From contig JAIDXA010000258.1 of assembly GCA_029058705.1 (NCBI GenBank), positions 1 to 15,034 on the forward strand: a stretch of 15,034 bases of DNA. Reading direction: 5' to 3'. The notes under the pieces were generated by a model, which ran no database searches, was not told the origin of the DNA, and saw nothing but the letters and a program-made list of their open reading frames with translations. Positions 1 to 6,181 of this stretch are shown in pieces. Numbering within the stretch: the stretch's first letter is position 1; every line of letters starts with the position of its first letter. The position numbers and the translations under genes were made by a program. The DNA is from Paramuribaculum sp. (lineage in GTDB: Bacteria; Bacteroidota; Bacteroidia; Bacteroidales; Muribaculaceae).

Positions 1-60
1 ACCCTTTTGGGGTATACACGCTTTCCAGGCGTGCCTCTTCAGCCACTCGAGCACCGCTCC
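1..60 (-). tRNA. tRNA-Ser(GGA), 3' part cut off by the window edge
   Basis: The reverse complement begins GGAGCGG (acceptor strand), followed by a D arm with TCGAGTGGCTGAAGA. A 5-bp anticodon stem CACGC/GCGTG then closes the loop CTGGAAA. The anticodon GGA lies at 24-26 and reads UCC and UCU. The sequence then enters a long variable arm (ACCCC-AAAA-GGGT), the mark of a class II tRNA; with this anticodon it must be serine. The T arm and the 3' acceptor strand lie to the left of position 1 and cannot be seen. A good Bacteroidetes promoter sits just upstream at 84-115. Confidence 0.93.
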
Positions 61-83
61 AGGTGCGGGGGATGTTTGCGTTG

Positions 84-115
84 CAAAGGTAGGAATTTTC
101 TTCGGTTTGAGCAAA
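84..115 (-). promoter_or_regulatory. Bacteroidetes-type promoter of the tRNA-Ser gene
   Basis: On the minus strand the -33 box TTTG (112-115) is followed by a 20-nt spacer and the -7 box TACCTTTG (84-91). This is an exact match to the known Bacteroidetes primary sigma consensus TTTG/TAnnTTTG. Transcription should start near position 80, about 20 nt before the first tRNA base, leaving a short 5' leader for RNase P to remove. Confidence 0.85.
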
Positions 116-182
116 CGAATGAAGCCTTTTTTGACGTGGTTTGAAAATGATGTTGAATGGCAGATGGTTGCCGTTTTTTTCG

Positions 183-962
183 TTATTCGTCTGGAACGAG
201 TTGCGAAAGTCTGTGTTCGAGTTCTGATGTGGAGAGCCGTGTGGTCAGTTCGCCGCGATGGGCTACCGAGATGTAACCGGTTTCTTCGGAAACCACGATG
301 GCAAGGGCGTCGGTTGCCTGCGAGATTCCGAGCGCTGACCGATGGCGAAGGCCAAGAGAACGCGGTATGTTTGTGTCGTGGCTGACCGGGAGGATGCATC
401 CGGCCGACTGGATGCGGTCGTGGGCAATTATGAGAGCGCCGTCGTGGAGGGGGGAGTTTTTGAAAAAAATGTTTTCTATGAGACGGGAATTTATATTAGC
501 GTCAATCAGGTCGCCGGAGCGTTCGTAAGCCTCAAGCGAAACAGACTGTTCGATGACAATGAGGGCTCCTGTGCGGGTCTTGGCCATGTTCATGCAGGCA
601 TAGACAATCGGGAAGATGAATGAGTCGGTCCCGTCGGATCCTTTCCCGGCCCGCGAATGGTGGAACAGACGCCTGAGCACCCGCCAGCGTTTGTGGTCGC
701 CGAGTTCGACGAGGAAGCGTTTGATCTGATCCTTGAAGAGGATAACGATTATGATGAGTCCGATTGACATGAACTTGTCGAGTACGGTTCCGATCAGTTT
801 CATGCCGAGGATGGGCGATGCGATGACCCAAACCGTTATGAAGGCGAGCAATCCGAAGAAGACGTTCAGTGTTCCGGATTCCTTCATTATACGGAAGATG
901 TAGAAGAGCAACAGTGCGGCTATCGTGATGTCAAGTGCATCGAGCAGGGAAAACGAGATCAT
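183..962 (-). CDS. cdaA: CdaA-type diadenylate cyclase (c-di-AMP synthase)
   Basis: A 259-residue membrane enzyme expected to condense two ATP into cyclic di-AMP, a second messenger tied in other bacteria to potassium, osmotic and cell-wall balance. Three hydrophobic helices fill roughly residues 5-23, 33-53 and 58-77. The DAC (DisA_N) catalytic domain follows, from about 95 to 240. Both active-site signatures are present: PLHDGALII (DGA at 174-176) and GLRHRSALG (RHR at 206-208). Size and topology match the CdaA/DacA subclass rather than DisA. The ATG overlaps the folP stop (959-962, ATGA), so the two are very likely cotranscribed and translationally coupled. No CdaR-like or glmM neighbour, the usual Firmicutes partners, is present. 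No convincing terminator follows before the tRNA promoter. Confidence 0.95.
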   Translation of the reverse strand: MISFSLLDALDITIAALLLFYIFRIMKESGTLNVFFGLLAFITVWVIASPILGMKLIGTVLDKFMSIGLIIIVILFKDQIKRFLVELGDHKRWRVLRRLFHHSRAGKGSDGTDSFIFPIVYACMNMAKTRTGALIVIEQSVSLEAYERSGDLIDANINSRLIENIFFKNSPLHDGALIIAHDRIQSAGCILPVSHDTNIPRSLGLRHRSALGISQATDALAIVVSEETGYISVAHRGELTTRLSTSELEHRLSQLVPDE

Positions 963-1828
963 AGATTTGCTGCTTCGTGGGGATTGAGGGTGAGATTGTG
1001 GATAGTTATGGCCTGCCGGGCTTCCGCTACGTCGTGGACACGTAGAATCGAGGCTCCATTCATGAGGGCGATCGTGTTGGCGGAGACAGTGGCGGCAATG
1101 GCGTCGGCTGGCGTGATGGCGAGCGGACGCGTCAGCATCGATTTGCGGGAAATGCCGGCAAGTATCGGCCGGCGCAGAAGCTCTGTCAGATGGGGCAGGG
1201 CGGAGAGCAGCCGATAGTTTTGCTCGACCGTTTTGCCGAATCCGAATCCGGGATCGACAATAGTGTCGCAGATTCCCAACTCTTCCAGTCTGCCCAGTTT
1301 TTCGGAGAGGTCAGAACAGACTGCGGCAGTGACGTCGTCATAATCGGTAAGTGACTGCATTGTTTCGGGAGTCCCGCGCATGTGCATGAGTATATAAGGC
1401 GTTTTCAGGCGTGCGACTGTTTCAAACATATTTTTATCGAGGTCTCCGCCGCTGATGTCGTTGATGATGTCGGCTCCAAACTGCATTATTGCGGTTTCGG
1501 CCACATCGGCGCGGAACGTATCGACAGAAACCGGGATTGAACTGTCAATCCTGCGGATTATTCCAAGGCCTTTTTCAAGCCGCCGCAACTCTTCTGCCGG
1601 GGTTACATCGGAGGCTCCCGGTCTTGATGAGTAGCCTCCAATGTCTATTATGTCGACACCGTCGGCAATCATCTGTCCGACGCGTCGGGCAATTGTTTCT
1701 TCGTCGTTTGTGCGCGAGTCTTGGAAAAAAGAATCGGGTGTCACATTGACAATACCCATGACTGCAGGTTTGTCAAACCGGTGTAGGACACCGCGTATAT
1801 TCAGGCTGAAAGGCTGGAAGTGGGTCAT
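959..1828 (-). CDS. folP: Dihydropteroate synthase
   Basis: Condenses 6-hydroxymethyl-dihydropterin diphosphate with p-aminobenzoate to give dihydropteroate in folate synthesis; it is the sulfonamide target. As called here it has 289 residues, normal for the family. Signatures appear in the right order: NVTPDSF (28-34), IDIGGYSSRPGA (61-72), SVDTF (101-105), the ND pair at 123-124, MHMRGTP (148-154), DPGFGFGKT (192-200), GISRKSM (225-231) and RVHD (263-266). An upstream in-frame ATG at 1852 would add 8 residues, but the promoter at 1857-1888 places the transcript start at about 1852-1853. The internal ATG at 1828, with an A-rich lead-in, is therefore the better start and leaves a leader of about 25 nt. 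It is the first gene of a two-gene operon with cdaA. Confidence 0.95.
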   Translation of the reverse strand: MTHFQPFSLNIRGVLHRFDKPAVMGIVNVTPDSFFQDSRTNDEETIARRVGQMIADGVDIIDIGGYSSRPGASDVTPAEELRRLEKGLGIIRRIDSSIPVSVDTFRADVAETAIMQFGADIINDISGGDLDKNMFETVARLKTPYILMHMRGTPETMQSLTDYDDVTAAVCSDLSEKLGRLEELGICDTIVDPGFGFGKTVEQNYRLLSALPHLTELLRRPILAGISRKSMLTRPLAITPADAIAATVSANTIALMNGASILRVHDVAEARQAITIHNLTLNPHEAANL

Positions 1829-1856
1829 TTTACGGGTTATAGTGGGAATCACAATG

Positions 1857-1888
1857 CGAAGTTAGGAACAAATTGCGGCAATTGCAAA
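1857..1888 (-). promoter_or_regulatory. Promoter of the folP-cdaA operon
   Basis: On the minus strand, TTTG (1885-1888), a 20-nt spacer and TAACTTCG (1857-1864) match the TTTG/TAnnTTTG consensus with one mismatch in the -7 box. It sets the transcript start almost on the upstream ATG of folP (1852), which argues for the shorter folP start at 1828. It lies back to back with the nitroreductase promoter, the two -33 boxes only 7 nt apart. Confidence 0.7.
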
Positions 1889-1895
1889 TCGGATG

Positions 1896-1927
1896 TTTCC
1901 GAGATTCGGAAAGTTTTAGTAAATTTA
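1896..1927 (+). promoter_or_regulatory. Promoter of the nitroreductase gene
   Basis: TTTC (1896-1899), a 20-nt spacer and TAAATTTA (1920-1927) match the Bacteroidetes consensus with one mismatch in each box. The predicted start near 1931 leaves a leader of about 23 nt before the ATG at 1954. This excludes the more upstream in-frame ATG at 1873 as the main start. Confidence 0.5.
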
Positions 1928-1953
1928 CGCATAAATGTGTCCAACAGATAAAA

Positions 1954-2754
1954 ATGACGAACAGAACTATGATTGACCTTACATTTTTCAAGACGCGCCG
2001 CACAATCCGCGCCTATAGTCCCCGTCCGGTGACGGATGAGGATCTTAAGACAATGCTTGAGGCTGCCGCTCAGGCTCCGACCACCGGCAACATGCAGCTT
2101 TACAGTGTTGTCGTGACGCGCTCGCAGGAAGGCAAGCGCTCTCTCGCTCCGTTGCATTTCAATCAGCCGCAAACGGAAGGATGCAGTGTCGTGCTGACGT
2201 TTTGTGCCGACTTCAACCGTTTTGTGAAGTGGTGTGAGGCGAGTGGCGCGACTCCGGGATATGATAATTTCCAGTCATTCATGACAGCTGTTATCGATAC
2301 TGCGATTTTTGCGCAGCAGTTCTGTACAATAGCCGAATCCAACGGACTTGGATGCTGCTATCTCGGAACAACGACATATAATGCCCACGAGATTGCGCGG
2401 GTGCTTGAACTTCCGCATAGAGTTGTTCCGCTCATAACGCTTACCGTAGGATATCCGGATGGAGAATCTCCGATAAGTGACCGCATTCCGGTCGATGCTG
2501 TGATCCACTCTGAAAAATATCATGATTATTCAGACGATGGGATCCGGAGCGTCTACGCTGAGAAGGAAGCGCGCGACGACAGCCGGCGTTTTGTCGCTGA
2601 AAACGGCAAGACTTCGCTTGCACAGGTGTTTACTGATGTTCGATACACCAAGGCCAACAACGACTTATTCTCGCGCTTATATCTTGATTTTATAATCGGA
2701 CAGGAGTTCAAGCTTCCCGAACAGCCACTGTCTGACGGCATCAGCTGCGGTTGA
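1954..2754 (+). CDS. Nitroreductase-family FMN oxidoreductase (NfsA/FRP-like)
   Basis: A 266-residue flavoprotein expected to use NAD(P)H to reduce nitro compounds, quinones or similar acceptors in the cytosol; the physiological substrate cannot be told from sequence. Family features are the N-terminal flavin-phosphate motif RRTIRAYS (15-22), APTTGNMQLY (41-50), a glycine-rich segment GLGCCYLGTTT (131-141) and VGYPDGESP (165-173). The C-terminal part resembles the NfsA/FRP branch, with DVRYTKANN at 228-236. I chose the ATG at 1954 because of the promoter at 1896-1927; the ATG at 1969 is also possible, and the one at 1873 precedes the promoter. The last 13 or so residues (after GQEFK) look like read-on sequence rather than family sequence, and they overlap the convergent acyltransferase gene. 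Confidence 0.88.
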   Translation: MTNRTMIDLTFFKTRRTIRAYSPRPVTDEDLKTMLEAAAQAPTTGNMQLYSVVVTRSQEGKRSLAPLHFNQPQTEGCSVVLTFCADFNRFVKWCEASGATPGYDNFQSFMTAVIDTAIFAQQFCTIAESNGLGCCYLGTTTYNAHEIARVLELPHRVVPLITLTVGYPDGESPISDRIPVDAVIHSEKYHDYSDDGIRSVYAEKEARDDSRRFVAENGKTSLAQVFTDVRYTKANNDLFSRLYLDFIIGQEFKLPEQPLSDGISCG

Positions 2755-3693
2755 TGTCGCATAGATGAGTGAGGTGAATCCGACGCAGAAGACTGAATAG
2801 AGAATCAGTGAATGTTGCTGCCATACATGGATGGCGGCCGGGCGTATGATGCCTCCCCATACCAGTGGGTTCTTGTGGATCAGATAGGCAGCGAATGCTC
2901 CTTTTGCAAGTGAGTTGACATGTGCGGACTGGAGCTTCAATCTTGCGAAAACAATGAATAGCGCAACCGATGAAGCGATTACCCACGGAGCATTGTAGGC
3001 AAAGGCTTTCACGGATTCCATGTATAGGGACATTGCGAATGTCATTCCTGCCGACAGGAGGTAGAATGCAAAAGGAGGCCAGGCGCTCCGGGGCGAATGG
3101 CCGGCAAGCCGGCGAGAGAGCCAACGGCCGATCAGATATATCATTATGAGCTGCACGGGTGTGTAGCCGGTCGGGTTGAAACTTGCATTCCATACCCATC
3201 CGCACCATATGTTGGCTGCTGTGAACAATGCTGTCCAGAGCGTCAGTTGCTTGTCGGACATTGAGCTGATGGCTGCGTTTAGGAAAGGGCTGACGAGGTA
3301 TAGCAGCATGTAGGCCGGTACATACCACAGGTCTGTGTGTGTGTAGACCATCCATGATTCCAACCATGTGGCGGATGACCATTCGACGATGCCAGTTGCC
3401 GCTGCGAGTGTGTATAGTCCCACAGAATAGAAGATGCAGGTGGCTGTCAGCCTTAGAAGTCCGTTGACAGAAGCCTTGATTCCGAAGTAGCCGGAAATCA
3501 GGGTGAAACAATTTACTCCGACAATTGTCAGCGATTCGACAATAAGTTTCCAGATGTCGGGCCCGGATACGGATGCCGAACCGGACGGTGACGGCAGTCC
3601 GAGCGCGGCTCCGTCGAGATGGACAAGGATTACGGCTGACATCGACACGATTCGGAGAAGTTCGATGTTTGACAGACGGACGTTTTTGCTCAT
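2677..3693 (-). CDS. Membrane acyltransferase (Acyltransferase_3 family)
   Basis: A 338-residue integral membrane protein, almost all hydrophobic helices (about ten), of the family that moves acetyl or other acyl groups onto sugars of capsule, O-antigen or peptidoglycan at the inner membrane. Typical signatures are the start NIELLRIVSMSAVILVH (9-25, with the likely catalytic His25), NCFTLISGYFG (61-71), DLWYVPAYMLLYLVSPFLNA (121-140) and AFAAYLIHKNP (266-275). There is no SGNH esterase domain, so it is not a full OatA-like protein. It starts 40 nt after the kinase stop on the same strand, with no recognisable promoter between, so it may be the last gene of the kinase/SEDS-PBP operon. Its last 26 codons overlap the 3' end of the convergent nitroreductase gene. 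The substrate is unknown. Confidence 0.87.
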   Translation of the reverse strand: MSKNVRLSNIELLRIVSMSAVILVHLDGAALGLPSPSGSASVSGPDIWKLIVESLTIVGVNCFTLISGYFGIKASVNGLLRLTATCIFYSVGLYTLAAATGIVEWSSATWLESWMVYTHTDLWYVPAYMLLYLVSPFLNAAISSMSDKQLTLWTALFTAANIWCGWVWNASFNPTGYTPVQLIMIYLIGRWLSRRLAGHSPRSAWPPFAFYLLSAGMTFAMSLYMESVKAFAYNAPWVIASSVALFIVFARLKLQSAHVNSLAKGAFAAYLIHKNPLVWGGIIRPAAIHVWQQHSLILYSVFCVGFTSLIYATSTAADAVRQWLFGKLELLSDYKIKI

Positions 3694-3733
3694 ATATCAG
3701 TATGTGATTGTGTGGCAGACTTGTTTTGAGGTG

Positions 3734-5248
3734 TCAGAATGCTTTCAGTGACCAGAACGCGGCAGGTTGGCGTGGGGTGGAAAATTCTTCACCGGTTGAT
3801 AGATCAACAGCGAAAGGCCTGTCGTTTTCACTATCGCCACACCATACGACCTGATGGGATTCTTCTGGCGGAATTGACATCGACTGCCTGATCAACGCGA
3901 TCTCACTGCGGGTTGGCAGATGCGTGCCCCGTGGAATGACAAAGCAGTTTTCGGCATACCATTGCCGGGATTTTGACGAGAACAGTTCAAAGTCTTCTTC
4001 ATCGACCCGACGCACCCATGGCAAACGGTCGGCACTGCGGCCGGCGATAAGCAGTCCGTGGTTGCCGGAGGCGTCAACATGGCAGACCGTAAGGCCGCCG
4101 ACAAGATCTCCGACTTTATGGGCGGCCGCTCGCGACGTTTTTCTGTTTTCCGTTTCCATGAGTTGCCGGCGTAGAAAATCATTCTCTTTTTTCAGAGTGT
4201 CGACATTTTCCTGCAGCGCTTTTATTATGGCTTTTGATTCGGTGTCGTGGTTCGTTGCGATCGTGCGTACTCTCATCAGAGCCTCATGAAGTTCCTTTGC
4301 GTTCTGAAAGCGGTTTTCAGGCTGTTTCTCAAGGCATTTCATGATAATCGGAACAAGCTCCTCCGGATAGTCGCGTACGTAGGGTGTTTCCGGGTTCATG
4401 GCTTCGAAAGCAGCCTTGCGCAGCGGTCCCGGTTGTGCAGGGATCTCATTGAGCTGACGGTCATATATCCGGCTGATGTCGGCCATTGAACCTGACGTTC
4501 CCATGACAAACGGCACGTTACCGGTAAACATCTCATACATCAGAATCCCCAGACTGTAGACATCGGATGCGGCAGTGATGTCGCGTCCGTCAAGTTTCTC
4601 AGGCGAGGAATATTCATAGGCTCCGTCTGCGCGTGAACTGCTTTTTATGCAGTGTTGGGCCTGGATGGCAAGACCGAAGTCGAGGAGTACGTAGTTTCCG
4701 TCGTAGTGACGGCGCATTATGTTGTTGGAATGAAGGTCGTTGTGGTTGACACAGTAGCGCCTTTGCAATTCTTTTTCCTTTTCCGGGGAGATCAGAAAAC
4801 GGGATCCGTCTTCTGGATCCGTCTCAAGGTCATCCTCGTCGGGATTCATCAGAAAACGGTAGAGATCGGCATGGCAGTAGCCCACGGCGCCTACAATTCC
4901 GTCGGCGAATTTCCAGAATTCATCCATCGGAATGAATCGGTGTTTTTTGATGAAATCTGTCAGGGTGTCACCGTCAACAAAATCCATTTCAACCAGCGCA
5001 CGGTCGTTGATCAGCCGTGGCTGGTAGATGTGGACAATATTGGGATGGCATCCGTTGCTTATCTGCAGCAGCAGACGGCATTCGTTGAGGAAACTCTGAT
5101 AGGCCTTGTCGTTTTCATCGCAGACAAGCTCGTTTGAGATCTTGATGGCTCGGATATAGCCGAGTTTCTTATGCCTGACTTTATAGACGGTCGCGAAACT
5201 TCCTCGACCGATCAACATGAGGCGTTGATATTCTTCTGAAAATGGCAT
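3734..5248 (-). CDS. Soluble eukaryotic-type Ser/Thr protein kinase with coiled coil and C-terminal DUF1566-like domain
   Basis: A 504-residue Hanks-type kinase. The kinase domain spans about 7-328: glycine loop GRGSFATVY (14-22), the ATP lysine in RAIKI (Lys36), C-helix Glu56, catalytic loop HNDLHSNN (169-176), DFG (190-192), SSPEK (214-218, the APE equivalent) and SDVYSLGILMYEM (228-240). The catalytic Asp171, Asn176 and Asp190 are intact, but Arg of HRD is Asn and the usual Lys of DLK is His. An acidic insert at about 134-162 precedes the catalytic loop. A heptad-like coiled coil (about 335-370) leads to a domain at 378-500 resembling DUF1566/Fib_succ_major, with KVGDLVGGLTVCHVD, GNHGLLIAG, LPW and LPTRSEI. 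There is no membrane helix and no PASTA repeat, unlike PknB or PrkC. It begins 3 nt after the second FHA gene, so the two are cotranscribed. Likely role: phosphorylating operon partners and cell-wall factors. Confidence 0.93.
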   Translation of the reverse strand: MPFSEEYQRLMLIGRGSFATVYKVRHKKLGYIRAIKISNELVCDENDKAYQSFLNECRLLLQISNGCHPNIVHIYQPRLINDRALVEMDFVDGDTLTDFIKKHRFIPMDEFWKFADGIVGAVGYCHADLYRFLMNPDEDDLETDPEDGSRFLISPEKEKELQRRYCVNHNDLHSNNIMRRHYDGNYVLLDFGLAIQAQHCIKSSSRADGAYEYSSPEKLDGRDITAASDVYSLGILMYEMFTGNVPFVMGTSGSMADISRIYDRQLNEIPAQPGPLRKAAFEAMNPETPYVRDYPEELVPIIMKCLEKQPENRFQNAKELHEALMRVRTIATNHDTESKAIIKALQENVDTLKKENDFLRRQLMETENRKTSRAAAHKVGDLVGGLTVCHVDASGNHGLLIAGRSADRLPWVRRVDEEDFELFSSKSRQWYAENCFVIPRGTHLPTRSEIALIRQSMSIPPEESHQVVWCGDSENDRPFAVDLSTGEEFSTPRQPAAFWSLKAF

Positions 5249-5251
5249 TCG

Positions 5252-6160
5252 TCAGTCTGTGATTGTGTTGAACCGAAGGACAACTTTGTTTCCGAGACGA
5301 ATCAGATAGTTGTCATTGAGAGGATGTTTCATGAATGTGTCCATGACTTCATGTTCGTCTCCGTCATAGATTATTTTTGTCGGCGAACCTCCCAGCGGTC
5401 GGCATCCCCATTTGCAGGCCTTCAGCATGAAACGGCCATTGCCCGCTGTGATCTCGGCATGAGCCGAGCTGACGCAATTGTTGTTCTGCTGCAGGGTCGC
5501 GTCGGGGTCGTTGTCGCGGATCACTATGTCGTTCGGGCGGATAGCACCCGGTTTGTTGGCCATCGGTCCACGGCCGATGAAATATGTCTTTTTGTCTGAC
5601 GAATCAAGGATATATTTTTCTTTAGCCAGGGAACCGGTCCCTTCGATGATGCTGACAACCGCGCGAAAATGTCGGGCAGGTTTTGGGGCGCTGACAAAAG
5701 AGTAGTAGAGAACATCTTCGACGACCGGCATTGCTCCCGCCGGCAGTTGTCCGGAAGTGACGAACTTGATTTCGAGATTTTTGCGTCCGACAGCGGAAAG
5801 CATGGCATTGTCGAGTTCAAGTCTCAGTTGTTTTTTGAATGATTCGTCAGCCCAAGCGTAGTGCCGGACGTCGAATTCCTCGCGGTCGACAATTACATTG
5901 ATGTAAAGCGATTCGAGAAGTCGGGAGTCTGAGCCTGTTGATTCGCGGAATTCGTCAACGAGAAACCGGATTGCTCTGTCGCGTTTGTCGATTGCGTTGT
6001 TGAATAGTTCGCGTTCCGTTGTCGGACGATCATCCTCTGCGGAATCAACGGCATCAGGTTGCGGCTGAGACGCCGCAACTGAACCGACGGAGGCAGTGCC
6101 GTTTATCACGTCGGCCAGCCGGTTGATTCGAGTTCCGATTTTTTTGAAAAACGATGTCAT
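5252..6160 (-). CDS. FHA-domain protein (second of the operon)
   Basis: A 302-residue cytosolic protein expected to bind phosphothreonine peptides. It opens with SFFKKIGTRINRLADVI, then a low-complexity linker (about 24-46) and a globular region at 48-155 that I do not recognise. The C-terminal FHA domain (about 180-298) has the Gly-Arg of the first loop (FIGRGP, 195-200), NDIVIRD (210-216), the binding core CVSSAHAEI (229-237, matching the VSRxHAxI consensus except for Arg) and a final strand pair LIRLGNKVVLRF. It sits 21 nt after the SEDS-PBP fusion and 3 nt before the kinase, an obvious adaptor position. N-terminal region plus C-terminal FHA is also the layout of mycobacterial FhaA; I cannot say whether the N-terminal parts are homologous. 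Confidence 0.82.
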   Translation of the reverse strand: MTSFFKKIGTRINRLADVINGTASVGSVAASQPQPDAVDSAEDDRPTTERELFNNAIDKRDRAIRFLVDEFRESTGSDSRLLESLYINVIVDREEFDVRHYAWADESFKKQLRLELDNAMLSAVGRKNLEIKFVTSGQLPAGAMPVVEDVLYYSFVSAPKPARHFRAVVSIIEGTGSLAKEKYILDSSDKKTYFIGRGPMANKPGAIRPNDIVIRDNDPDATLQQNNNCVSSAHAEITAGNGRFMLKACKWGCRPLGGSPTKIIYDGDEHEVMDTFMKHPLNDNYLIRLGNKVVLRFNTITD

Positions 6161-6181
6161 TGTCTTGAAAGCGTTCAGAGA

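Noticed and set aside
159..180. Hairpin GGCA/TGCC followed by seven T on the plus strand
   Set aside because: The stem is only 4 bp and no plus-strand gene ends upstream; for cdaA on the minus strand the U tract would be on the wrong side.
2741..3511. 256-codon open frame within the acyltransferase gene, other frame
   Set aside because: It is His/Arg/Cys-rich as out-of-frame readings of membrane genes often are; the acyltransferase frame explains the DNA.
4652..5137. 161-codon open frame antisense to the kinase
   Set aside because: It lies wholly opposite conserved kinase motifs and has no recognisable domain, promoter or start signal.
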